Shown here: in pieces, positions 1-6,407 of the stretch | Layout of the letters: every line of letters starts with the position of its first letter | Position numbering within the stretch: the first letter of the stretch is position 1 | From: an uncultured Clostridia bacterium | GTDB lineage: Bacteria > Bacillota > Clostridia > TANB77 > CAG-508 | Reading direction: 5' to 3' | DNA length: 28,970 bases | Assembly: GCA_947631385.1 (NCBI GenBank) | Contig: CANRLE010000004.1 | Coordinates: forward strand, 1-28,970 | The notes under the pieces: model-generated | The model's database searches: none | The model's input: only the letters and a program-made list of their open reading frames with translations | Told to the model about the DNA's origin: nothing | Program-made: the position numbers and the translations under genes

Positions 1-118
1 GACTATATTTATTGCCTAAATCATTTTGAATAATAAGAACTGGCCTAATTCCTCCCTGCTCTGAGCCAACCACTGGGCTTAAATCTGCATAAAACATATC
101 TCCTCTTTTGATTTGCAT
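1..118 (-). CDS. mazF: MazF/NdoA endoribonuclease toxin, N-terminal part
   Basis: The first 39 residues are visible and the rest lies beyond the left edge. They begin MQIKRGDMFYADLSPVVGSE and continue with QGGIRPVLIIQNDLGN, the typical start of the MazF/PemK family of sequence-specific mRNA interferases (B. subtilis EndoA). The start is the ATG at 118, preceded by GGAGTG at a normal distance. In several clostridia gerS, alanine racemase, the antitoxin and mazF are neighbours. Here gerS lies directly upstream and no antitoxin gene fits in the 72-base gap, so an upstream mazE is missing from its usual place. Recognition is by sequence memory, and the catalytic C-terminal half cannot be checked. 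Confidence 0.88.
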   Translation of the reverse strand, partial: MQIKRGDMFYADLSPVVGSEQGGIRPVLIIQNDLGNKYS

Positions 119-190
119 ATTTTTCACTCCTACTATTAGTCTATTTGTCAAGTATATTTCATGCTATTTTAAATATTAGCGGAAGTAAAT

Positions 191-790
191 TTAATATAGA
201 TTTACCTCTGTATATAATATGTATATGCTTGTTTTTTTGTTAATATCTTTTATTTCCATTTTAGTTGGATTTCCCGTTGTTTTGTCAATTTCTAATTTTT
301 TTTCTCGTTCATTAGTAGTACATTTCATTTGAATTGTATTATTTTCTTCTTTCCAATTTGCATTATTATCTTCTTTATATTCTTTAATAAAACTACTTAA
401 ATCTAGGCAATTGTTAGATAGATATTCATAATTTTCCATAACAGAACTTAATTGCAATTTGGTATTTTCTAATTTTAATTGATTTCCTTTTTTAGTTATT
501 TTGGTTCCTTCAATGTTACTTGGTTCTAATACCTCTTGAACTGACATATTTTCACCTTCATATTGCTGTTTTAATTTATATTTGTTACTATTTTTATTAC
601 TATTCACTTCTACTTCTATAACTGTTTCATAAGAACTAATATTTAAAATGTTGTCTACAATTTCTTGACTACTTGTATTATTTCCAATTTTCAAATTTTT
701 AGCCGTTTTTTTATTAAAAAATAAGAAAAAAATCACAATTCCTATAATGATTAAACTAGTAGCTAAAATAAACCAATATCTTTTTTTCAA
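191..790 (-). CDS. gerS: GerS-like membrane-anchored spore germination protein
   Basis: A 199-residue protein with a short basic N-terminus and one hydrophobic segment (about residues 7-25), then an extracytoplasmic part rich in charged residues. The pattern SSYETVIEVEVNSNKNSNKY, YKLKQQYEG, VLEPSNIEG, LENTKLQLS and NNCLDLSSFIKEY resembles the GerS/LolA-like fold family. In C. difficile GerS is a lipoprotein that partners the CwlD amidase during cortex modification. This copy has no lipobox cysteine, so it is probably held by an uncleaved anchor. The start is a TTG at 790, chosen because GGAGGT sits six bases upstream and no ATG is available. A terminator separates it from dusB, and mazF follows. 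Sporulation control is inferred, not seen. Confidence 0.62.
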   Translation of the reverse strand: MKKRYWFILATSLIIIGIVIFFLFFNKKTAKNLKIGNNTSSQEIVDNILNISSYETVIEVEVNSNKNSNKYKLKQQYEGENMSVQEVLEPSNIEGTKITKKGNQLKLENTKLQLSSVMENYEYLSNNCLDLSSFIKEYKEDNNANWKEENNTIQMKCTTNEREKKLEIDKTTGNPTKMEIKDINKKTSIYILYTEVNLY

Positions 791-803
791 CTGATTACCT
801 CCT

Positions 804-836
804 CAAAAAAACAAAGTGGATTATTATAAATCCACT
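804..836 (-). terminator. Intrinsic terminator of the minD-minE-rodA-dusB unit
   Basis: AGTGGATT (815-822) pairs perfectly with AATCCACT (829-836) around a six-base loop. On the minus strand the hairpin is followed by a run of T broken by one G. The dusB stop codon (826-824) lies inside the hairpin. This ends the unit that starts at the minD promoter, so gerS would need its own promoter or read-through. Confidence 0.75.
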
Positions 837-1820
837 ATCATTTTATTGGAAAGCATTTTAAAATATTCTTCTACCATATGAATTAATTCTTCTTCTGTTT
901 CGACGTGATTAATTGAATTTCTAAATTCACTTGAATTTTTCAAATTCTTCGTGTACCACGCAATATGTTTTCTTAACTCTTTTACTGCTATTTCTCCTTT
1001 TTCTTGTACAGCTAAATTTATATGTTCTTTTATTATCTCTAATTTTTCTTCATTTGAAGGGTTACTTAGTTTCTCCCCTGTGCTTAAAAAATGTGATATT
1101 TTCTTAAATATCCATGGATTTCCAAAACTTCCCCTTCCTATCATGATGCCATCTACTCCTGTTTCTTGAAACATCCTCAATGCTGATTCTTCATCTACTA
1201 TATCTCCATTCCCTATAACAGGAATATTGACCTCTTGTTTTACTTTTTTAATAATGTCCAAATCCGCTTTTCCACTATAAAATTCTGAACGCGTTCTACC
1301 ATGTACTGTAATAGCTGACATTCCTACTTTTTCGGCTATTTTTGCCAATTCTACAACTACTACATTTTCTTTATCCCAGCCTTTTCTGCATTTTAATGTA
1401 ACTGGTACTGTTGCATTTTTTACCACAGCTTTTAAAATCTTTTCTGCCTGCTCTAAATCTAACAAGAGTTTACTTCCATCCCCGTTTTTAACTACTTTTG
1501 GAGCTGGACATCCCATGTTAATATCTACAATATCAGCAATTTTACTTACATATGCTGTTGCATACCCCATAGTTTCTTCATCACTACCAAATATTTGCAT
1601 ACTAATAGGTCTTTTTTCGCCTTCTACATTAAGCAATCTTTTTGTCTTTTGGTCATTATAAAATATTGCTCTAGAACTTGCCATTTCTGTACAAACCATT
1701 CCGTGGTCCAAATTTTTTAGCTATTATTCGAAATGGCTGGTTTGTTACACCAGCCATTGGAGCCAATATCAAATTATTTTCTAATTCTATATTTCCTATT
1801 TTTAATTTGTGTAAATACAT
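824..1820 (-). CDS. dusB: tRNA-dihydrouridine synthase B, interrupted by a +1 frameshift at CGG
   Basis: FMN enzyme that reduces uridines in the tRNA D-loop. The reading starts at the ATG at 1820 (AGGAG upstream) with MYLHKLKIGNIELENNLILA, PMAGVTNQPFRIIAKKFGP. It then needs one base skipped at the in-frame CGG (1703-1701) to continue G-MVCTEMASS and the rest of the enzyme. Visible family marks are the PMAG FMN site, DINMGCPAPKVVKNGDGS with the catalytic cysteine, LKCRKGWD, ITVHGRTRSEFYSG, PVIGNGDI and DGIMIGRGSFGNPWIF. With the shift the protein is 331 residues, the usual family length. Without it, translation stops after about 49 residues at TAG (1673-1671). The downstream frame alone could only start at a TTG (1711) with no good ribosome site. 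It is last in the min-rodA unit. Either a recoded gene, a sequencing error or a pseudogene. Confidence 0.9.
1700..1703 (-). other. CGGA +1 frameshift site in dusB
   Basis: In the incoming frame the codons are TTT GGA CCA CGG. Family alignment from memory (F-G-A-G-L-V-C-A-E-M in B. subtilis DusB) requires F-G-P-G-M-V-C-T-E-M. That is obtained only by reading CCA, dropping C1703, and reading GGA. The run of six A a few bases earlier is an alternative indel position, but that would give the less family-like K-N-L-D-H-G. Confidence 0.65.
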
Positions 1821-1836
1821 TTTTTCAAGCTCCTTA

Positions 1837-2944
1837 TTATTTTACAAAAATGGTTTTCTTTCTTTTACTACTAACATTTAGCACAATTGCTATGCAAATA
1901 AAATTAGTTATAAGTGAGCTTCCTCCATAACTAATAAATGGCAAAGGTACTCCTGTAATAGGTAACAATCCCATTACCATTCCTATATTTTCTAACATAT
2001 GGAACACAAATATTCCTGTTATTCCTGAAACAATTAATGACCCGCATTTCATCCTTTGCTGTTTTTGCTACATATAAACATTTTGTTATGAGCAGTATAT
2101 AGAGTATAATAACAGTTCCTGCTATCACAAAGCCCATTTCTTCCCCAATAACTGCAAAAATGAAATCTGTTGTTTTTGGATACAGAAATCCTAATTGTGT
2201 TTGATTTCCTTTTAATAATCCCATCCCTGTTAGTCCACCTGCTCCAATTGCTAGTTTAGATTGAATGATATTGTACCCAGCACCACGCGGATCTGACTCT
2301 GGATTTAAGAAAATATCAATTCTCTTTTTTGCATGTTCTGGTAATATAAAATTATAAATAAGTGGTACTGAAATCACAACTATAATAGTTGTTCCTATAA
2401 TATATTTCTTATCAATTCCTGCTGTTATTAGCATAAATACCAATGCAACTATGAATGCAGCGGCTGTTCCATAATCTGGTTGCTTTATTATTAATAAAAC
2501 TGGCACCGCTAAAGCCGCAAATATAATCATTAATTTGGTTATTTTGTTTATGTTTTTTTTGTCCTTTGCTTGTATTTTTGTTATTATATAAGATAAAAAT
2601 AAAATAACAAATATTTTAGCAAATTCCGCTGGTTGAAAAGAAAAAAATCCAATATCAAACCAACTTGATGCTCCATTTACTGGCGGTGTGAATAGCACTG
2701 CTATCAATAATAGAATAAATGCTCCATAAAAAATAGGAGAAGTTTTGACTATAGTTTCATAATCCACCAGCATTACTGCTATCATAATTATAATGCTAAC
2801 AACTAACCATATACATTGTTTATTGAATTCATCGTATTCTGCTTCTTGTGTAGCCGAAAATAATGCAACTAGCCCTATAATACAAAGGATAATTGCAATA
2901 ATTCCGATACTCCATTCTATATTTTTTAATTCTCTTTTTCTCAT
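1837..2944 (-). CDS. rodA: RodA/SEDS peptidoglycan glycosyltransferase, interrupted by a +1 frameshift at CGG
   Basis: Multi-spanning SEDS glycosyltransferase that polymerises lipid II for cell elongation. It begins at the ATG at 2944 (MRKRELKNIEWSIGIIAI). Family motifs in order: FSATQ, NGASSWFDIGFFSFQPAEF, IIKQPDYGTA, NPESDPRGAGYNIIQSKLAI, GAGGLTGMGLLKGNQTQLGF, LYPKTTDFIFAVIGEEMGF. At AKDEM the incoming frame meets CGG (2044-2042) and drifts into nonsense ending at 1931. Skipping the C restores GSLIVSGITGIFVFHMLENI, GMVMGLLPITGVPLPFISYG, GSSLITN, the expected last helices. The corrected length is 368 residues, normal for RodA. The neighbours minD and minE favour RodA over FtsW or SpoVE. A RodA truncated here would lack its last membrane helices and the LPFISYGGS motif. 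Confidence 0.9.
2041..2044 (-). other. CGGG +1 frameshift site in rodA
   Basis: Incoming codons are AAG GAT GAA ATG CGG. Dropping C2044 gives GGG TCA TTA ATT, so the product reads A-K-D-E-M-G-S-L-I-V, parallel to the common A-K-D-K-F-G-S-L-I-V of clostridial RodA (remembered, not searched). The exact extra base could be elsewhere within GATGAAATGCGGG, but the C before GGG gives the best family match. Confidence 0.65.
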
Positions 2945-2965
2945 TAAATCACTTCTTCTTTTTAA

Positions 2966-3496
2966 TTAATTTTCTGATTTAAGTTCCTCTTTCGTATCTT
3001 CTGGTTTTTCTACTTTTTCTTCTTTTACTTCTTCTACTGTTTCTTCTTGATTTTGAGTGCTACTATCATCAATAATAATTTCTTCTGACTTTTCTTCTTC
3101 TTTCTTTTTTTCTTCAACAACTTTTTCTGGCTTTTCTTCTTTGCTTTCAGTTTTCTTTTTCGTAGTTTCTTGTTGCTTCACTTCTGCTTTTCTTGCTTCA
3201 TTTTTAATGTTTAAAATTGGAATATTAGCATATAAAGCAGGAGCACCATTGGTACCATCGTCATTTTCTTTGTTTGTAAGCCTTACATCTATTGCGCTTT
3301 CATCAACATCAATATATTTTTTTATTACTTCTATAATTTCTTGTTTCATAAGTTCTAAAAAGTCAGCAGATACATTAGCTCTATCTTGCATTAAAACTAA
3401 GTGCAATCTTTCTTTTGCAGCTTCTTTTGAATTTGATGTTACTTTTGTATCTTTCTTATTTAGTTTTTTAAATAACTTCATAATGTTATCAAACAT
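2966..3496 (-). CDS. minE: MinE cell-division topological factor with a long charged tail
   Basis: Partner that stimulates the MinD ATPase and sets the position of the division site. The MinE core spans about residues 1-100: an N-terminal amphipathic start (MFDNIMKLFKKL), the MinD-binding stretch AAKERLHLVLMQDRANVS, then LMKQEIIEVIKKYIDVDESA and the beta part ending ALYANIPI. The remaining 75 residues are almost only Lys, Glu, Thr and Ser, and have no counterpart in ordinary MinE proteins of about 90 residues. The start is the ATG at 3496 with a purine-rich ribosome site. It sits 24 bases after minD and before rodA. No minC is present in this unit, since minD is first behind the promoter. Confidence 0.9.
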   Translation of the reverse strand: MFDNIMKLFKKLNKKDTKVTSNSKEAAKERLHLVLMQDRANVSADFLELMKQEIIEVIKKYIDVDESAIDVRLTNKENDDGTNGAPALYANIPILNIKNEARKAEVKQQETTKKKTESKEEKPEKVVEEKKKEEEKSEEIIIDDSSTQNQEETVEEVKEEKVEKPEDTKEELKSEN

Positions 3497-3520
3497 GTTT
3501 CATTCTTCCCCCTAGATTGT

Positions 3521-4315
3521 TTATTGTTTTTTAAATAATCTTTTTAATTTTGCAAAAAATCCTTTTTCTCTTCCGGGAATGGTTACTTCTATTTTTTCAC
3601 CTAATACTCTTTTTGCAATTTCCATATAAGCTTTTCCTGATGGGGCTTTTTTATTTTGTATAACTGGTTCTCCTTTATTTGTTTGCGTAATAATATATTC
3701 ATCATCTGGAACTACTCCTATTAAGTCAATTGATAATAAGTCAACAATGTCATCAACATCCATCATTTCACCTTTTTTTACCATGTTTGGTCTAATTCTG
3801 TTGATTACAAGTTCTGGATTTTTTATTTCAGATGATTCTAATAGTCCTATTATTCTGTCTGCATCACGAATTGCTGATATTTCTGCCGTTGTTACAACAA
3901 TGGCTCGATTAGCCCCAGCAATAGCATTTTTAAATCCTTGTTCTATTCCTGCTGGACAATCGATTAGTATGTAGTCAAATTCTTCTTTTAGCTTTGATAT
4001 TAAGTTTCTCATTTGTTCTTCATTTACTGCTGTTTTATCTCTTGTCTGTGCCGCTGGTAACAAGTATAGTTCTTTAAATCTTTTGTCTTTTATTAGTGCT
4101 TGTCTTAACTTACATTTTTCTTCTACAACATCTACAATGTCATAGACAATTCTATTTTCTAATCCCATAACAACGTCTAAATTACGTAGTCCAATATCTG
4201 TATCAATTAAGGCTACTTTTTTTCCTTCTACTGCTAGACTTGCTCCTAAATTCGCGGTCGTTGTAGTTTTTCCTACGCCACCTTTTCCTGATGTTATTAC
4301 GATTACTTCTCCCAT
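3521..4315 (-). CDS. minD: Septum-site determining ATPase MinD
   Basis: Membrane-cycling ATPase of the Min system. A 264-residue ParA/MinD protein with the deviant Walker A KGGVGKTTTT at residues 10-19, the dimer/ATP segment LIDTDIGLRNLDVVMGLENR, Walker B FDYILIDCPAGIEQGF, and the switch region VVTTAEISAIRDADRIIGLL. The C-terminal amphipathic helix GFFAKLKRLFKKQ is the membrane-targeting sequence. Start ATG at 4315 with GGAGG just upstream. It is first in the minD-minE-rodA-dusB unit and follows a clear promoter. Its frame is intact and contains no in-frame CGG. Confidence 0.97.
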   Translation of the reverse strand: MGEVIVITSGKGGVGKTTTTANLGASLAVEGKKVALIDTDIGLRNLDVVMGLENRIVYDIVDVVEEKCKLRQALIKDKRFKELYLLPAAQTRDKTAVNEEQMRNLISKLKEEFDYILIDCPAGIEQGFKNAIAGANRAIVVTTAEISAIRDADRIIGLLESSEIKNPELVINRIRPNMVKKGEMMDVDDIVDLLSIDLIGVVPDDEYIITQTNKGEPVIQNKKAPSGKAYMEIAKRVLGEKIEVTIPGREKGFFAKLKRLFKKQ

Positions 4316-4358
4316 ATTTCTCCTCCTTAGGATTTTAAAAACACTTTTTAATGTTTAT

Positions 4359-4387
4359 ATAATATAACGAAAACGCTAAAAAGTCAA
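4359..4387 (-). promoter_or_regulatory. Promoter of the minD unit
   Basis: On the minus strand TTGACT (4387-4382), a 17-base spacer and TATTAT (4364-4359) form a good vegetative promoter, 44 bases before the minD start. The spacer begins TTTTAGCG. The pilus promoter has nearly the same stretch, TTTTGGCG, after the same -35 hexamer. The AT-rich DNA upstream could act as an UP element. Confidence 0.8.
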
Positions 4388-4458
4388 TGTGTTTTATGTG
4401 AAAATAACAAAATTATTTCAAGAATATTACAATTTCATTACATTTTTATAAAAATAGG

Positions 4459-4487
4459 TTGCAAAATTTAATTAAACATTGTATAAT
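4459..4487 (+). promoter_or_regulatory. Promoter of the tRNA-Trp gene
   Basis: TTGCAA (4459-4464), a 17-base spacer and a perfect TATAAT (4482-4487) lie 23 bases before the tRNA. It diverges from the minD promoter. No terminator is visible between the tRNA and the M23 gene, so both may share this transcript. Confidence 0.85.
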
Positions 4488-4510
4488 AGAGAAGTATTTA
4501 ATATTCTTAT

Positions 4511-4585
4511 AGGGGTATAGTGTTAACGGTAGCACACCGGTCTCCAAAACCGCTTGTGAGGGTTCGAATCCTTCTGCCCCTGCCA
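4511..4585 (+). tRNA. tRNA-Trp (CCA anticodon)
   Basis: A full cloverleaf can be drawn: acceptor AGGGGTA with TGCCCCT, D stem GTGT/GCAC, anticodon loop CTCCAAA with CCA at 4544-4546, a four-base variable region, T stem GAGGG/CCTTC with loop TTCGAAT, discriminator G, and an encoded CCA. Two oddities are seen. The top of the anticodon stem is C27 opposite C43, where related tRNA-Trp genes have G-C. The D loop also starts with T where A14 is usual. Expressed from the promoter at 4459-4487. Confidence 0.96.
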
Positions 4586-4616
4586 TACTTTTTGTTTTTT
4601 ATTCGAGGTGGTTTTC

Positions 4617-5197
4617 ATTTTTAAAAATTTTAAATTCTTTTATTCATTACTTCTCATTTTATGTTTTTTCATCATTACATTTTTTATTCCAATACTTAGT
4701 TCAGGTAATTTTTCTATTGATAATAACTTTAAAATTTTAGAAAAAAATCCAAATGGTTTTGTTTGGCCTATTCCACGGTTACACTAGAATTAGCTCTTTT
4801 TTTGGAAAAAGAAATTCTCCTACTAGTCGGTGCTTCTTCATCTCATTCTGGTATTGATATTCCTGCTCCTCAAGGTAGTAAATTTATCGCTGTGGCAGAT
4901 GGAGAAATTACTTTTAGAGAATTTTTGGGTGCAGGTGGTTACACAATAACACTTTCTTTTGATAACTACAAAATAAGTTATTGCCATTGCGACCCTAATT
5001 TTATCGTTTCTGTTGGTGATAAAATTGAACAAGGACAAATTATTGGACAAGTTGGACCTAAATATGTATATGGTGTTAAAGGTAATCAATATCATGACGA
5101 ACAAGGTTTACCTACAAATGGTGCTACTACTGGACCTCATCTTCATTTAGGTGTTAGGATTGATGGTAAATATCAAAATCCTTTAAATTTCTTTTAA
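4617..5197 (+). CDS. Secreted M23 metallopeptidase, interrupted by two +1 frameshifts at CGG
   Basis: LytM-type zinc endopeptidase acting on peptidoglycan cross-links outside the cell. The reading has a basic start and a hydrophobic signal anchor (FKNFKFFYSLLLILCFFIIT), then NPNGFVWPIPG-YTRISSFFGKRNSPTSG-ASSSHSGIDIPAP. Two skipped C bases (4776 and 4828) are needed. The rest is one open frame with SHSGIDI (zinc His and Asp), GYTITLSF, ISYCHCDPNF, GQIIGQVGPKYVYGVKG and the second zinc motif GPHLHLG. Corrected length is about 192 residues. No ATG exists in frame. GAGGTGG (4605-4611) points to an ATT at 4617, with a GTG at 4608 as alternative. Two shifts and a non-ATG start make this the likeliest of the three to be a decaying gene. 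Confidence 0.8.
4776..4779 (+). other. CGGT +1 frameshift site 1 in the M23 gene
   Basis: Codons TGG CCT ATT CCA CGG. Dropping C4776 gives GGT TAC ACT AGA and the family sequence W-P-I-P-G-Y-T. Without the shift a TAG follows two codons after the CGG (4785-4787). Confidence 0.7.
4828..4831 (+). other. CGGT +1 frameshift site 2 in the M23 gene
   Basis: In the frame entered at site 1, the codons are CCT ACT AGT CGG. Dropping C4828 gives GGT GCT TCT TCA and the family sequence P-T-S-G-A-S..H-S-G-I-D-I. Again the zero-frame codon is CGG and the new codon is a conserved glycine. Confidence 0.7.
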
Positions 5198-5206
5198 TAT
5201 ACACAA

Positions 5207-5260
5207 CAAAAAATCCTAAATTGAATCTAGTTTATAGTATAATCAATTTAGGACTTTTTT
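5207..5260. terminator. Bidirectional intrinsic terminator
   Basis: TCCTAAATTGA (5214-5224) and TCAATTTAGGA (5243-5253) form a perfect 11-bp stem. It is flanked by CTTTTTT on the plus side and by a run of A on the left that reads as T on the minus side. It ends the M23 transcript and the convergent efp transcript. Confidence 0.9.
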
Positions 5261-5268
5261 ATATTTTT

Positions 5269-5742
5269 TTACATGTCGTCGTCTTCATCTTTATCGCATC
5301 CATGGCATCCATGACAACCATTTTCGCCTTGACATTCATCTTGTTCTTCGCCATCTACATCTCCAGACCAGTCTAATTCTATAATATTTTGACATTCTGG
5401 ACATTCGATTTCTGTTTTGTTTTCATCTACATCTATAATAAATTCATAATTACAATATGGGCAAACTATTTCAAAGTCAAATCCATCTTCTGCATAAATA
5501 TCTTTTTCGATATTATCAACAACTTGTTGCATTTGACTAACTTGTGCAGTTAATTTTTTTTGCGTATCTTCAAGTTTTTCCATTTCTTCTTTCTTTAAAT
5601 CTATTATATAGTCTATTTGATCTAGAACAACGTCTAAGAAAGCACCAAATCTTCCTTTTACATATTCTAAATCTTCTTTATTTTTCATGTTTTTTTCTAT
5701 GTCATCTAAAAAACTTTTGTACTCGTTTTTTAATATACTCAT
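5269..5742 (-). CDS. CD1247-type coiled-coil and zinc-ribbon protein
   Basis: 157 residues in three parts. A helical N-terminus (about 1-90, likely coiled coil) contains YVKGRFGAFLDVVLDQID. A zinc ribbon follows, with paired cysteines CPYCNYEF and CPECQNI. An acidic tail rich in Cys and His ends it (GCHGCHGCDKDEDDDM), which could bind metal. The build matches the C. difficile CD1247 N-terminal domain family, whose function I do not know. It is 18 bases after efp and last in the yqeG unit. Start ATG at 5742; the ribosome site is GGTGAAAATGCAAA-like and modest. Confidence 0.75.
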   Translation of the reverse strand: MSILKNEYKSFLDDIEKNMKNKEDLEYVKGRFGAFLDVVLDQIDYIIDLKKEEMEKLEDTQKKLTAQVSQMQQVVDNIEKDIYAEDGFDFEIVCPYCNYEFIIDVDENKTEIECPECQNIIELDWSGDVDGEEQDECQGENGCHGCHGCDKDEDDDM

Positions 5743-5760
5743 TTTGCATTTTCACCTTTC

Positions 5761-6327
5761 TTATATTCTTTCCATGTATTCACATGTTCTTGTGTCAATT
5801 TTTAAAATGTCTCCAATATTAACAAACAATGGAACTTGGATTTCTAAACCAGTTTCTAATTTTGCTGGTTTTCCTGATGTAGTTGTTGTGTTTCCACTAA
5901 ATCCTGGTTCTGTGTATGTAACTTCTAATTCCACAAATGTTGGTGGTTCTACCGCAAATATGCTTCCTTTGTATGAAAGAATTGTTACTTCCATGTTTTC
6001 TTTTAAATATTTTAAACAATCTCCTAGTTGTTCTTCATTTAATGGAATTTGGTCATATGTTTCATTATCCATGAAATAATATAATCCTCCATCATTGTAC
6101 AAATATTGCATTACTTTTTTCTCGATTTCTGCTGCTGGGAATTTATCAGAAGGATTAAAAGTTCTTTCCAATGTTGCTCCTGTAATTACATTTTTTAATT
6201 TTGTTCTTACAAATGCTGAGCCTTTTCCTGGTTTTACATGTTGGAATTCTACAATTCTGTATACATTTCCTTCCATTTCAAATGTTGTTCCATTTCTAAA
6301 ATCTCCTGCTGAATATACTGCTGCCAT
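5761..6327 (-). CDS. efp: Translation elongation factor P
   Basis: EF-P binds stalled ribosomes and promotes peptide bonds at consecutive prolines. 188 residues with the three family barrels: N-terminal KOW-like part (AGDFRNGTTFEMEGNVYRIV), the tip loop KPGKGSAFVRTKL whose lysine is the residue modified in other bacteria, the middle OB domain, and the C-terminal EPGFSGNTTTTSGKPAKLET with GLEIQVPLFVNIGD. The start chosen is the ATG at 6327, behind AAAGGAG. An upstream in-frame codon lies over that ribosome site. It follows the M24 peptidase and precedes the zinc-ribbon protein. Confidence 0.97.
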   Translation of the reverse strand: MAAVYSAGDFRNGTTFEMEGNVYRIVEFQHVKPGKGSAFVRTKLKNVITGATLERTFNPSDKFPAAEIEKKVMQYLYNDGGLYYFMDNETYDQIPLNEEQLGDCLKYLKENMEVTILSYKGSIFAVEPPTFVELEVTYTEPGFSGNTTTTSGKPAKLETGLEIQVPLFVNIGDILKIDTRTCEYMERI

Positions 6328-6407
6328 AATAATTTCTCCTTTCAAATTTTCATATGCTATATATTTTACTACAAATTTACAGAAAAATCAAGTTTATAAT
6401 TTTTGCT

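Noticed and set aside
1837..2052. Separate 71-residue gene on the minus strand beginning MKCGSLIVSG
   Set aside because: It is the C-terminal end of RodA in the frame entered after the CGG site. It has no ribosome site of its own, and its sequence continues the family.
3057..3515. 152-residue plus-strand frame rich in Ser and Phe
   Set aside because: It is the complement of the low-complexity Lys/Glu codons of minE. No ribosome site or family.
4587..4616. Phage or element attachment site next to the tRNA-Trp gene
   Set aside because: No repeat of the tRNA 3' end and no integrase was found in the window.
4763..5197. Independent gene starting at TTG 4763 (MAYSTVTLELAL)
   Set aside because: The first 22 residues are an out-of-frame reading of the M23 leader. 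Family sequence lies in other frames there and no ribosome site is present.
5269..5350. Repeated Cys/His/Gly codons as a possible short tandem repeat or CRISPR-like array
   Set aside because: They encode the metal-binding-like tail GCHGCHGC. There are only two imperfect units and no spacers.
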